29,817 bases of DNA from Hyphomonadaceae bacterium UBA2389 (GCA_002343395.1 DDSN01000051.1:1-29817), one strand, 5' to 3'; positions 1 through 7,922 are shown, counted from the stretch's first letter. Notes: generated from the sequence alone by a model not told the origin. Made by a program: numbers and translations.

Positions 1-598
1 GATGGGCGAGCAGGCCGTCGCGCTCGGCAAGGCGGTCGGCTATTTTTCCGCCGGTACTGTCGAGTTCATCGTTGACGGCGCGCGCAATTTCTACTTCCTG
101 GAAATGAATACCCGGCTTCAGGTCGAGCATCCGGTGACGGAAATGATCACCGGCATCGACCTCGTCCGCGAGCAAATCCGCATTGCCGACGGCGCCCCGC
201 TCTCGGTAAAGCAAAAGGACGTGAAATTCATTGGCCACGCCATCGAATGCCGCGTCAACGCCGAGAACCCGCAAACTTTCCGCCCCTCACCGGGCCGGAT
301 CGAGGGCTTCCACCCGCCGGGTGGCTTGGGCGTTCGCTTGGATAGCGCGATCTATGCGGGCTACGCGATCCCGCCGAACTACGATTCGTTGATCGGGAAG
401 CTCATTGTCCACGGGCGCGACCGCGCTGAATGCCTGATGCGGCTGCGTCGCGCACTCAACGAAATGGTGATCACCGGGGTCGAAACGACCTTGCCGCTTT
501 TCCGTGACTTGATGAACGAACCCGATATCATCAACGGCGACTACTCGATTCATTGGCTGGAAAAGACACTCAAAGCCAAAGCGGAAGCGGAGAACTAG
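1..598 (+). CDS. accC: Acetyl-CoA carboxylase, biotin carboxylase subunit (3' part)
   Basis: AccC carboxylates the biotin of BCCP (AccB) with ATP and bicarbonate, the first half-reaction of malonyl-CoA synthesis in the cytosol. The reading frame enters from outside the window (first full codon at base 2), so only about the last 198 residues of a roughly 450-residue protein are visible. They contain the ATP-grasp active-site stretch EMNTRLQVEHPVTE (visible residues 34–47), which carries the catalytic and metal/biotin-binding Glu, Asn and Arg of the family, and a second conserved Glu in TVEF at residue 21. The biotin carboxylase C-terminal domain follows (FRPSPGRIEGF, then YAGYAIPPNYDSLIGKL). 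The stop is followed after one base by a lipoprotein start, and aat lies just beyond, as in the alphaproteobacterial accB–accC–aat arrangement. Identification is secure; the 5' end cannot be seen. Confidence 0.97.
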   Translation, partial: MGEQAVALGKAVGYFSAGTVEFIVDGARNFYFLEMNTRLQVEHPVTEMITGIDLVREQIRIADGAPLSVKQKDVKFIGHAIECRVNAENPQTFRPSPGRIEGFHPPGGLGVRLDSAIYAGYAIPPNYDSLIGKLIVHGRDRAECLMRLRRALNEMVITGVETTLPLFRDLMNEPDIINGDYSIHWLEKTLKAKAEAEN

Positions 599-599
599 A

Positions 600-1070
600 A
601 TGCGTTCTTTGATACTGGGCCTCGGACTCTCTTTGGGGCTGGTTATGGCCTGCACGCCGCCAGCAGCGACACCACCAGCGGATACACAAGAGGCCAGCGC
701 GGCGCCCGCCCTCGATGCGGTCAGTGAGGCGGTGCTCGCCGGGCTTACGCCCACGATCACGACCGAGATCGGCGCGCCGGTGCAACTGCAAGCGACGGTC
801 GTGAATGTGCAAGACGGATGGGCCTATGTGGTGGCGCAGCCGCGCAATCCGGATGGCTCGGCGATCGACTGGACGACGACCAACCTCGCCAGCCGTTACG
901 AAAACGGCGTCATGGACACCGGCGGCGGCGTGCATGCGCTCTTGAAGAATGAAAGCGGTACTTGGACCGTGGTCGAACATGTGATCGCGCCCACGGACGT
1001 CGCTTGGGAGGCATGGCCTGCGACGCATGGCGCCCCAGCGACCATCTTCGCGGGGCCGGCTACACCGTAG
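600..1070 (+). CDS. Small predicted lipoprotein of unknown function
   Basis: I do not recognise this 156-residue protein. It starts with a short Lys/Arg-poor signal peptide (one Arg, then a hydrophobic stretch of about 13 residues) ending in a lipobox-like V-M-A-C with Cys18 as the probable lipidated residue. This is followed by a Pro/Ala/Thr-rich linker (about residues 19–38), typical of bacterial lipoproteins. The remainder is a compact domain with a beta-rich look (QLQATVVNVQDGWAYVVAQPRNPDG and GGGVHALLKNESGTWTV are strand-turn-strand patterns). The ATG lies one base after the accC stop, so it is probably translated on the accC transcript. It may be a periplasmic, membrane-anchored protein. 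It sits between accC and aat, a position usually empty in relatives as far as I recall. No enzymatic motif is visible. Confidence 0.75.
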   Translation: MRSLILGLGLSLGLVMACTPPAATPPADTQEASAAPALDAVSEAVLAGLTPTITTEIGAPVQLQATVVNVQDGWAYVVAQPRNPDGSAIDWTTTNLASRYENGVMDTGGGVHALLKNESGTWTVVEHVIAPTDVAWEAWPATHGAPATIFAGPATP

Positions 1071-1111
1071 CTTCCGTTTGCCGGGCGCGCGCCTTTTGCG
1101 ATAATTGGCGC

Positions 1112-1768
1112 GTGAAGCCTTTCACAGTTGATGACCTCATCGCCTGCTACAGGCGCGGCGTCTTTCCGATGGCGGAAGGTCGCGACGATGATGGCTTCTT
1201 CATCGTCGACCCCGAACAACGCTGCATCATACCACTCGCCGCGTTCCATATCCCTCGCCGGCTCAAGCGCACGTTGCGACGTGACGCCTTCAGCTTCACG
1301 TCTGATCGATGTTTCGAGGAGGTGATCGACGCCTGCGCGGAACCTGGCGCGGGGCGTGAAGACACCTGGATCAACCGCGACATTCACGCCCTTTATCTCG
1401 ATCTTCACAAGCGGGGGTTGGCGCACAGCGTCGAGGTCTGGTTGGACAAGGAGCTTGTCGGCGGCCTCTACGGCGTCGCGCTTGGCGGCGCCTTTTTCGG
1501 TGAGAGCATGTTTTCCTGGGCCACCGACGCCAGCAAGGCCGCGCTGGTTCACCTCGTCGCGCGCCTACGGTTCGGCGGGTTCAGTTTGCTCGACGCGCAG
1601 TTCGTCACACCTCACCTGGAGCAGTTCGGCGCAACGTCACTGCCCAGGGGCGCTTTCCTCGCCATGCTAGGCGCGGCGCTTCAGGCAAGCGCTGACTTCT
1701 CCAGTTTGGCGCATGAAGCGCCCGGCGCCCGCCTCGTTGACATCGCCACGGCGCCTGCCTCGGTCTAA
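1112..1768 (+). CDS. aat: Leucyl/phenylalanyl-tRNA–protein transferase
   Basis: Aat transfers Leu or Phe from aminoacyl-tRNA to the N-terminus of proteins beginning with Arg or Lys, marking them for ClpS/ClpAP degradation (N-end rule). The open frame extends upstream to 962, but similarity to the family begins at the GTG at 1112 (VKPFTVDDLIACYRRGVFPMA), giving 218 residues, normal for the alphaproteobacterial form. Recognisable family blocks are YRRGVFPMAE near the N-terminus, TWINRDIHALYLDLHKRG, HSVEVW, ELVGGLYGVALGGAFFGESMFS and LLDAQFVTPHLEQFGA. No clear Shine-Dalgarno is seen before the GTG. The gene is downstream of accC and the lipoprotein and probably shares their transcript. Its stop overlaps the convergent serS stop. 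Confidence 0.95.
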   Translation: MKPFTVDDLIACYRRGVFPMAEGRDDDGFFIVDPEQRCIIPLAAFHIPRRLKRTLRRDAFSFTSDRCFEEVIDACAEPGAGREDTWINRDIHALYLDLHKRGLAHSVEVWLDKELVGGLYGVALGGAFFGESMFSWATDASKAALVHLVARLRFGGFSLLDAQFVTPHLEQFGATSLPRGAFLAMLGAALQASADFSSLAHEAPGARLVDIATAPASV

Positions 1769-3183
1769 GCGCGCGCGATCTTCTCCACTCCACCCATGTA
1801 GGGAACGAGCGCTCTCGGCACCGCGATCGAGCCGTCAGCGTTTTGATAGTTCTCGACCACCGCCACCAGCGTGCGTCCCACCGCGAGACCCGAACCGTTC
1901 AGCGTGTGGACGAACTGTGTCTTGCCCTCGGAATCGCGAAAGCGCGCGTTCATGCGCCGCGCTTGGAAGTCGCCGCAATTCGAGCAGGAGCTAATCTCGC
2001 GGTACCTGCCCTGGGACGGCAGCCAGACTTCCAGATCGTAGGTCTTCCGCGCGCCGAAGCCCATATCGCCGGCACATAGGAGCATCACCCGATAGGGGAG
2101 CTCCAAACGCTTCAGCACCTCTTCCGCGCACGCTGTCATGCGTTCGTGCTCCTCGTGGCTCTGCTCGGGCGTCGTGATTGAGACGAGCTCCACCTTGCGG
2201 AATTGATGTTGGCGGATCATCCCACGGGTGTCTTTTCCGGCGGCGCCGGCCTCCGCACGGAAACAGGGCGTATCCGCCGTCATGCGGATCGGCAGCTCGC
2301 GCTCGTCGAGGATTTGTTCTCGTACAAGATTTGTGAGCGCGACTTCGGCGGTGGGAATTAGCCAGAAATCCTCGCGAGTCGGCGCTTGACAGAGCAGTTC
2401 GCGCATAACCTCCGTGGGCTTCGCCTGCCCTTGGCGGCGCTCGTATTCATCGTCAAACCGCTCCAAGGCCTGGAACAGCAACTCCTCGCGGCTCACCGTT
2501 CGCGCCGCCGTGAACTGATCATCCACAAACTTGGGGAGTTGGCCCGTACCGAACATAGCGTGATCGCGCACCAGGATCGGCGGGCTCACTTCCGCGTAAC
2601 CGTTCGCGCCAGTGTGCAGATCCAACATGAACGCCGCGAGGGCGCGTTCGAGCCGCGCCAGCTGGCGCTTGAGCACCACGAAACGCGCGCCCGACATACG
2701 GGCGGCGGCCTCAAAATCCATCATGCCCAGCGCTTCCCCAAGCGCGACATGATCGGCGGTCAAGTCAAGCGCTGGCGGGGTGTTGCCGGATTGGATGTAC
2801 CAACGCCGCACTTCAACATTGGCGTTTTCATCGGCGCCGTCGGGCACGTCAGTCGCTGGCAGATTGGGCAATGAAGAAAGAAGATCATCGCGCTTCCTCT
2901 GCCACTCGGCTTCCTCGGCGCCTGCGCGTTCGATGATCTCTTTCGCGGCGGCGACCTGACGCATCAGCTCACTGGCGCGGGCTTCGTCCTTCGCTGCCTT
3001 GGCTTTGCCGATTTCCTTGGACCCGGCATTGCGAGCGGCTTCCGCTTCTTGTTTTGCCGTCGTGGCGTTGCGCAACCTTGCGTCCGCCTCAAGGATCGCG
3101 GGCGTTTGCGGCGATAAACCCTTGCGCCTCCATGCGGCGTCGAAAATGGCGGGGGTTTCGCGTATGGCTCGGATATCGTGCAT
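1765..3183 (-). CDS. serS: Seryl-tRNA synthetase
   Basis: Class II synthetase that charges tRNA-Ser (and tRNA-Sec where present). The 472-residue protein has the N-terminal antiparallel coiled-coil arm that holds the long variable arm of tRNA-Ser (about residues 28–105), then the catalytic domain. Motif 2 is visible as CFRAEAGAAGKDTRGMIRQHQFRKVE (residues 307–332) and motif 3 as NGSGLAVGRTLVAVVENYQ (429–447). It is about 40 residues longer than the common 425–430 because of an Arg/Glu-rich insertion near residues 227–270, between QLPKFVDDQF and WLIPTAEVALTNL. The gene is the last of the dgt…tatC run on this strand; a 13-bp perfect hairpin lies 38 bp upstream at the end of tatC. The stop overlaps the aat stop. 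Confidence 0.97.
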   Translation of the reverse strand: MHDIRAIRETPAIFDAAWRRKGLSPQTPAILEADARLRNATTAKQEAEAARNAGSKEIGKAKAAKDEARASELMRQVAAAKEIIERAGAEEAEWQRKRDDLLSSLPNLPATDVPDGADENANVEVRRWYIQSGNTPPALDLTADHVALGEALGMMDFEAAARMSGARFVVLKRQLARLERALAAFMLDLHTGANGYAEVSPPILVRDHAMFGTGQLPKFVDDQFTAARTVSREELLFQALERFDDEYERRQGQAKPTEVMRELLCQAPTREDFWLIPTAEVALTNLVREQILDERELPIRMTADTPCFRAEAGAAGKDTRGMIRQHQFRKVELVSITTPEQSHEEHERMTACAEEVLKRLELPYRVMLLCAGDMGFGARKTYDLEVWLPSQGRYREISSCSNCGDFQARRMNARFRDSEGKTQFVHTLNGSGLAVGRTLVAVVENYQNADGSIAVPRALVPYMGGVEKIARA

Positions 3184-3219
3184 ACTTCGAGGGTTAGTTT
3201 ATGGCGTGCGCGGGGGCAA

Positions 3220-4038
3220 CTACTCAGCGGCGGCCGTAGCCGCCGCTGAGTCCTCCGCATCACGGGCCTTCCGGATCATCGCGACCAGCCAGATCGACAC
3301 TTCGTATAGAGCGTAAACCGGGAGCGCCATAACCGCCATCGAAATGACGTCGTTGGGGGTCACAAGCGCCGCGAAAGCCGCGATCCCGACGATCGCGTAA
3401 CGCCGCCCAGCTCTAAGCAAAGGCGCGTTCACGATGCCGATACGCGCCAACAGCGACAACACCACAGGCATCTGGAACATGAGCCCAAAGGCCACGACAA
3501 GCGTGGTGACTAGCCCCATATACTCCTCGACCTTCGGCAGGTAACGCACGCGAATGGCGCCCTGGGTCACTTCTTGGTCGAACGCGAAGTGCAAAGCATA
3601 AGGCATCGCGACAAAGTAGACGAACGCCGCCCCAAGCCCGAACATGATCGGCGCCGCCGCAAGAAATGGAGCCACCGCCAAGCGCTCGCGTCTGTAGAGG
3701 CCGGGTGCGATAAACGCGTAAGCCTGCCAAGCGACGATGGGAAAACTCAGCACAATTGCTGCGAAAAGCGCGATCTGCATCTTCACGCCAAAGAAGCCGA
3801 AGGCGCCGGTGTTGATCAATTCGATCGGTTGGCCGGCCATGTCGGGATGGGCGCCGTCGCGCGCTGTCTCGAATGGTTGCGCGAGGAATTTGAAGATCGG
3901 ATCAACAAAGAAGAAGCAGACCGCGAACGCCGCGAACAGCGCGATGGACGACGCCACCAAGCGCTGACGCAGTTCGCTCAGGTGGTCGAGCAACGGCGCG
4001 CGCGATGCTTCAATCTCGTCTTCGTCCGCAATCCTCAC
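3220..4038 (-). CDS. tatC: Twin-arginine translocase subunit TatC
   Basis: TatC is the inner-membrane receptor for twin-arginine signal peptides and the core of the Tat pore with TatB and TatA. The 272-residue protein shows the expected N-terminal cytoplasmic signature HLSELRQRL (residues 19–27), six hydrophobic segments, the FIAPGLYRRER loop that contacts the signal peptide, and the FGLMFQMPVVLSLLARIGIV segment. At the Glu position of the E. coli FxxxFExP motif there is Gln; I believe this is common in alphaproteobacteria, so it is probably not a defect. The C-terminal tail is Ala/Glu/Asp rich and encoded by the hairpin sequence described separately. The start overlaps the tatB stop by 4 bp (ATGA), implying coupled translation. 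Confidence 0.97.
   Translation of the reverse strand: MRIADEDEIEASRAPLLDHLSELRQRLVASSIALFAAFAVCFFFVDPIFKFLAQPFETARDGAHPDMAGQPIELINTGAFGFFGVKMQIALFAAIVLSFPIVAWQAYAFIAPGLYRRERLAVAPFLAAAPIMFGLGAAFVYFVAMPYALHFAFDQEVTQGAIRVRYLPKVEEYMGLVTTLVVAFGLMFQMPVVLSLLARIGIVNAPLLRAGRRYAIVGIAAFAALVTPNDVISMAVMALPVYALYEVSIWLVAMIRKARDAEDSAAATAAAE
3222..3251. repeat. Perfect 13-bp inverted repeat with 4-nt loop at the tatC 3' end
   Basis: The arms ACTCAGCGGCGGC and GCCGCCGCTGAGT are separated by CGTA and match perfectly. The stem covers the last ten or so codons of tatC including part of the stop codon, and ends about 38 bp before the serS ATG. In the RNA of the minus strand it would form a very stable GC-rich stem. 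No U-run follows, so it is not a classical intrinsic terminator; it may be an RNase-stalling or attenuating stem between tatC and serS, or a by-product of the Ala-rich GCN codon run. Confidence 0.7.
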
Positions 4039-4475
4039 GGCGCGCTCCGCGCCAGAGGCTCATCAAGACGCCTCTGCGGCTCCTCGCCAGCACCGTCGAC
4101 CGTCTCTGCGAGCGGAGGCGAAGCATCGTTCTCCAGATTGAGGCGGGGAGCCTCCGCCGGCCCGCTAGAGCCCGATATCGCGGAATTGAGGCCAGCGTAG
4201 TCCTCAAGCGTCGGCAACGGTTTGGTGACTTCGTTCGCGAGGCTGTTCAGGCTCGTTGTGCGGCGCAGCGCTTCAACCTCGCGCTTCAACTCGTCGAGTT
4301 CGGCTTGCCTTGCCAGTTCATCGAAACCCGTGCGGAACTCTTGCGCCATACCGCGCAGCTTGGCCGTCCATCGGCCAAGCTTGCGGAGCAATAGCGGGAG
4401 GTCTTTCGGTCCAATGACCACCAGGGCGAGAACGCCCAAGATCACCAGTTCGTTGAACCCAAGGCCAGGGAGCAT
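4035..4475 (-). CDS. tatB: Twin-arginine translocase subunit TatB
   Basis: TatB forms the substrate-binding complex with TatC. This 146-residue protein begins MLPGLGFNELVILGVLALVV, a single N-terminal membrane helix followed by IGPKDLPLLLRKLG (the hinge and amphipathic helix; the conserved Glu of the TatB membrane helix is E9 here). A charged cytoplasmic helix (about residues 32–75) and a low-complexity acidic/Pro-rich tail follow. The GPKDLP block is diagnostic for TatB rather than TatA. The gene lies 18 bp after tatA and overlaps tatC by 4 bp, the standard tatABC order. Confidence 0.95.
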   Translation of the reverse strand: MLPGLGFNELVILGVLALVVIGPKDLPLLLRKLGRWTAKLRGMAQEFRTGFDELARQAELDELKREVEALRRTTSLNSLANEVTKPLPTLEDYAGLNSAISGSSGPAEAPRLNLENDASPPLAETVDGAGEEPQRRLDEPLARSAP

Positions 4476-4493
4476 GAAGAGCCCTCGTCGCGC

Positions 4494-4703
4494 CTATTGA
4501 GAGGCGCGGTCCTCGGTTCGATCTTGAACTTGGCGTGGCGGTTCTTCCGGGCGCTGATCCTCAGGATCAGACAATCCCTTTCGGAAACCCCTAATGCCCT
4601 TTCCAAGGTCTTCCATGATGTTGGAAATCCGGCCCGGCCTTGAGAACAAGAGAAAAGCCAGCCCAAGCACGATAAGCAGGGGGATAAGACCTGGGAGATG
4701 CAT
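4494..4703 (-). CDS. tatA: Twin-arginine translocase subunit TatA
   Basis: TatA oligomerises to form the protein-conducting element of the Tat system. The 69-residue protein has one N-terminal membrane helix (about residues 5–20), an amphipathic helix containing IMEDLGKGIRGFRKGL, and a short charged tail. I chose the ATG at 4703 over the TTG at 4706 because AAGGAG lies 6 nt before the ATG and would be only 3 nt before the TTG. Phe20 at the hinge is kept, but the residue after it, Gly in the usual FG motif, is Ser here. The protein is shorter than the ~80–90 residues of E. coli TatA, as in many alphaproteobacteria. It lies between scpB (27 bp upstream) and tatB. Confidence 0.92.
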   Translation of the reverse strand: MHLPGLIPLLIVLGLAFLLFSRPGRISNIMEDLGKGIRGFRKGLSDPEDQRPEEPPRQVQDRTEDRASQ

Positions 4704-4730
4704 CAATAACTCCTTGTGGGCGCGGACGCC

Positions 4731-5462
4731 CTATTCGTCTTGTTGCATATGATCCACGAAAAAATCGGCCGCGTCGTCACCTTCCGACAGCGCCTCTTCG
4801 TCCGACGCTAGGCCCTCGTCGGGACGGGGTACGTCCAACGCTCCGGCAGCCCGCGGATCAAGCAGTCCGAGAGCTTTCAGATCGTCCTTGCCGGGCAGCG
4901 CGTCAAGCGAGCTCAAGCCGAAGTGACTCAGGAATGCGTCGGTCGTGCCGAATGTGAGCGGGCGTCCGGGGGTCCGGCGTCTGCCTCGGGGACGGATCCA
5001 GCCGATCTCCAGCAGCAGCTCCATCCCGCCCCGCGACAGGCTAACACCCCGAATTTCTTCAATTTCCGCGCGCGTAACTGGCTGGTGGTACGCAATGACC
5101 GCCAAGGTCTCGAGGGCGGCCTTGGGAAGTTTCCTGGGCGCCTCTCTCGTTTCTGAAAACAGACCCGCCAAATCCGGCGCGGACTGGAAGCGCCACCCCC
5201 CGCCCGCTTCGGCGAGTTCAACGCCCCGTCCGGCGTAATCGGCCTTGAGCTTCATCAGCACGGCAGCCACATCGACCCCAGGCCCGAGCTTTTCGCCCAG
5301 CGCTTGAGCAGAAATTGGGTGCCCGCCAGCAAAAAGAAGCGCCTCAGCGGCGCGCAACGCGTCTTGGGAGGGCTGGGAACGCCGCGCCCGATCATCCGCG
5401 TCGCCAAACGCATCTTCCAGCCGCCGCAGCGCGTCCACAATCGGGGGATCGCCTTGGCTCAT
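4731..5462 (-). CDS. scpB: Segregation and condensation protein B
   Basis: ScpB is the dimeric winged-helix kleisin partner of the SMC–ScpA complex that organises and segregates the chromosome. The 243-residue protein contains the ScpB core AAEALLFAGGHPISAQALGEKLG (about residues 40–62) and the second winged-helix block LPKAALETLAVIAYHQPVTRAEIEEIRGVS with PLTFGTTDAFLSHFGLSSLDALP further on, which are diagnostic. An acidic C-terminal tail (DEGLASDEEALSEGDDAADFF) follows. The start overlaps the scpA stop by 4 bp (ATGA), so both are probably translated in fixed proportion. Confidence 0.95.
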   Translation of the reverse strand: MSQGDPPIVDALRRLEDAFGDADDRARRSQPSQDALRAAEALLFAGGHPISAQALGEKLGPGVDVAAVLMKLKADYAGRGVELAEAGGGWRFQSAPDLAGLFSETREAPRKLPKAALETLAVIAYHQPVTRAEIEEIRGVSLSRGGMELLLEIGWIRPRGRRRTPGRPLTFGTTDAFLSHFGLSSLDALPGKDDLKALGLLDPRAAGALDVPRPDEGLASDEEALSEGDDAADFFVDHMQQDE

Positions 5463-6277
5463 TGCAGACGTTCTCCATGAGATGCGCGCGCGCGCACAAA
5501 CAGGGGCGCGAACGCCTCGGCCTGGCGAAGCTCCATCTTGCCTTCGCGCGCCAGTTCGAGCGCCGCCCCGAACGTCGAGGCGAGGTAACTTTGCGGCGGC
5601 GGCGCATCCAAGACGTCATCGGCCTGCGGCGCAAGACCATCAATCGCACGCCAGTCCACAAGGCGCGCTAGCGCCTGTTCGAGCTTCTTGCGCGCGGTCT
5701 CTAGAGGGTAAGCGCGGCGAACAAACGTCTTGTAGGCGCGTTTGCGCACGCTCTTTACGCGTTCAGCGCAATAGGCTGACAACAACTCATAAAGATCAGC
5801 CCTCCACACGGTGTTTCTCGTGAGGGCTGTTGGTGTGGGTTGGCCATTGAGAAACACATCCCGTCCAAGCTGCGGCAACGCCTCCAACCTCGCCGCGGCG
5901 GCGCGCGCCAGTGCAAGGTGCGCGAGCTTGCGCCGAAGCGCCGCTTCGAGCGCGGTCGGGTCGGGCTCGTCCGCCGGTAGTTCTTGCTTGGGGATCAGCA
6001 GCCGCGACTTCAACAATGTCAGCCAAGCCGCCATGACGAGATAATCTCCCGCCACTTCCATCTTCTGCGCCTGCGCCGCTATGAACGCGAGGTACTGATC
6101 CGCGATCTCGCCCACCGACACCTTTGCGAGGTCCAACTTCTTCGCGCGCGCCAGATCAAGCAGCGCGTGCAACGGTCCCTCAAAAACATCCAACGCCACA
6201 ACGAGCGCATCGCGCCCCTCCGCCTCCTCGGCGGCGGCGAAATCAAGCTCGACCTGGTCGGCGTCGCGGTCGCTCAT
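5459..6277 (-). CDS. scpA: Segregation and condensation protein A (kleisin)
   Basis: ScpA bridges the SMC heads. The open frame extends to 6382, but the first 35 residues lie inside nagZ and look unlike ScpA. The ATG at 6277, giving 272 residues and lying 7 bp past the nagZ stop, is the likely start. Family blocks seen are LDVFEGPLHALLDLARAKKLDLAKVSVGEIADQYLAFI (N-terminal SMC-neck-binding helices), AGDYLVMAAWLTLLKSRLLIP, and a C-terminal winged helix ending FAPLFVRARAS. The order nagZ–scpA–scpB is usual in alphaproteobacteria. Confidence 0.95.
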   Translation of the reverse strand: MSDRDADQVELDFAAAEEAEGRDALVVALDVFEGPLHALLDLARAKKLDLAKVSVGEIADQYLAFIAAQAQKMEVAGDYLVMAAWLTLLKSRLLIPKQELPADEPDPTALEAALRRKLAHLALARAAAARLEALPQLGRDVFLNGQPTPTALTRNTVWRADLYELLSAYCAERVKSVRKRAYKTFVRRAYPLETARKKLEQALARLVDWRAIDGLAPQADDVLDAPPPQSYLASTFGAALELAREGKMELRQAEAFAPLFVRARASHGERLQ

Positions 6278-6284
6278 AACGTCT

Positions 6285-7301
6285 TTATAGCACCAATTCC
6301 TTGAAACGCGCCCAGCCTGCTTCCGCGTCGAATTCGGTCGCCGCGCGTTTGGCGAACGATTCCACCGCGCGAGCGCGCACAAGAGAATCTCCAGTCAGGC
6401 GAGAACAACCGTCCACTGCTTCCGCCATATCCGATACAACGCCCGAGCATTGTAGAACGACGTCGCACCCAGCCCGAAGCGCAGTCTCCGCGCGCTGCTT
6501 TAATCCTCCATTCATGGCGAATTGCAGCGCCTTCATATCGAGGTCATCGCTCATGAGCAGGCCACGGAAGCCAATACGCTCGCGAATTATCGATCCAATC
6601 ACTATAGGCGAGCACGTCGCCGGGCGATCCCCATCCCAGGCTTCATAAACGATGTGCGCTGTCATAGCCGCTTCGGCATCGGCCAAGGCCGCGAACGGCG
6701 CGATATCATTCGCCAGGTCATCCTCGCGCGCAGCGACGCGGGGAAGCGCCAGGTGACTGTCCGCGAGCGCCCGGCCATGGCCGGGCATGTGCTTGATGCA
6801 CCCAGCGACCCCGCCGTCGTGAAGCCCACGTAGCGACTCCCTGGCTAGCGCGGCAATGGCGGCGGGCCGGCTCGAAAACGCCCGATCGCCGACGATCTTG
6901 TCGGCGCCCTCGATTTCAAGGTCCAGAACCGGCGCGAAGTCGGCGTCGATACCGATCGCCTTCAACTCATGGGCAATCAGACGATGACCCAAGTGGGCAG
7001 CCTCTTCGCCAGCCCTTGCATCAGCGTCAAACAGCTGGCCATAGCGCGCGCAAGGCGGCCACGCCGGCCATTCTGGCGGCCGCAGGCGCGCGACCCGCCC
7101 GCCCTCCTGATCGATCCAGATCAGCGCGTCGTGCCCGACCGCCTCGCGAAGCACGCCGCAGAGCGCGTGAACTTGCTCACGCGATACGCAAGCGTCGCGA
7201 AATAGGATGAGGCCCCACGGTTGTGCTTCCTTCAGGAAGCTGCGCAGATTCGCGTCTAACTTCGGCTGTCGGATTCCCAAGGCGCACGATGACGGGCTCA
7301 T
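6285..7301 (-). CDS. nagZ: Beta-N-acetylhexosaminidase, GH3 family
   Basis: NagZ removes GlcNAc from GlcNAc-anhydroMurNAc-peptides in the cytosol during peptidoglycan recycling; in species with inducible AmpC its product also signals wall damage. The 338-residue protein is a single GH3 barrel. Visible motifs are IWIDQEGGRVARLRPP (residues 61–76), KHMPGHG (170–176) with Asp181 and His183 of the flexible-loop catalytic dyad, and MSDDLDM (250–256), which holds the Asp nucleophile. No signal peptide is present, in agreement with a cytosolic enzyme. It sits 12 bp after the SPOR gene and 7 bp before scpA. Confidence 0.95.
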   Translation of the reverse strand: MSPSSCALGIRQPKLDANLRSFLKEAQPWGLILFRDACVSREQVHALCGVLREAVGHDALIWIDQEGGRVARLRPPEWPAWPPCARYGQLFDADARAGEEAAHLGHRLIAHELKAIGIDADFAPVLDLEIEGADKIVGDRAFSSRPAAIAALARESLRGLHDGGVAGCIKHMPGHGRALADSHLALPRVAAREDDLANDIAPFAALADAEAAMTAHIVYEAWDGDRPATCSPIVIGSIIRERIGFRGLLMSDDLDMKALQFAMNGGLKQRAETALRAGCDVVLQCSGVVSDMAEAVDGCSRLTGDSLVRARAVESFAKRAATEFDAEAGWARFKELVL

Positions 7302-7313
7302 ACGCCAACGCCT

Positions 7314-7922
7314 CTAGCGCGTCGCGACAATACAGTCATGCCCCATCCGCCGAACCCGTTCGCAAAACGCCGCAGCGCTCTCGCGATCTGCGAAATAGCC
7401 CGCGCGCACTCGATAGTACACGCCGCGCTGGCCAAGATCGGCGCGCTCCACATCTAACCGAGCGGCTGAAAATAGATCCGGCGCGCGGGCAGCGATTCTT
7501 TGCCATGCGACGTTAACGCCCGGCTCCGATTGAAGCGCAGCGAGCTGGGCGACAAATGGGCCGTCATTGACGATGTGGGGCAAATCCGTCGCTGGCGGCA
7601 ATGTGGGGGGCGATACAGCGTCCGAGGCTGACGAAACCGTCGATGACTGCGCCTCGGGTTCGGAGATGGCCACAGGCGGGCCGGGTGGATTAAGCGGCAC
7701 GGTCGGCGCCGCAACCGGCCTGTTTGGAACTGCCGGGGACGTCACGCGCGGCCCAGTCGGTTCGCTATAAAGCTGCCAAACAAAGCCCCCGAACGCCAAT
7801 GCAACGACCAGCATCAGCACGTACACCATTCCGGCGTGTCGCGATTGCGCTTCCTGTGCATGCATGCGCGGATCGTAACTTCTGCTCAAAGAATTATCCC
7901 TGAATCGCGTGGTCGCCCGCAT
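7314..7922 (-). CDS. SPOR-domain membrane protein
   Basis: SPOR domains bind peptidoglycan stripped of stem peptides and usually bring proteins to the division septum. This 202-residue protein has a short cytoplasmic N-terminus, one membrane helix (residues 32–51), a long Pro/Ala/Val-rich periplasmic linker (about 55–118) and a C-terminal SPOR domain (about 121–202: FVAQLAAL, then YYRVRAGYFADRESAAAFCERV). Its place before nagZ is conserved in alphaproteobacteria, which fits a role in wall growth. As I recall, argS usually lies between dgt and this gene; here only 64 bp without a gene separate them. Confidence 0.88.
   Translation of the reverse strand: MRATTRFRDNSLSRSYDPRMHAQEAQSRHAGMVYVLMLVVALAFGGFVWQLYSEPTGPRVTSPAVPNRPVAAPTVPLNPPGPPVAISEPEAQSSTVSSASDAVSPPTLPPATDLPHIVNDGPFVAQLAALQSEPGVNVAWQRIAARAPDLFSAARLDVERADLGQRGVYYRVRAGYFADRESAAAFCERVRRMGHDCIVATR

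Noticed and set aside
3222..3251. Hairpin at the tatC end as an intrinsic terminator
   Set aside because: No run of T follows the stem on the minus strand, and serS follows after 38 bp, so a classical terminator is unlikely.
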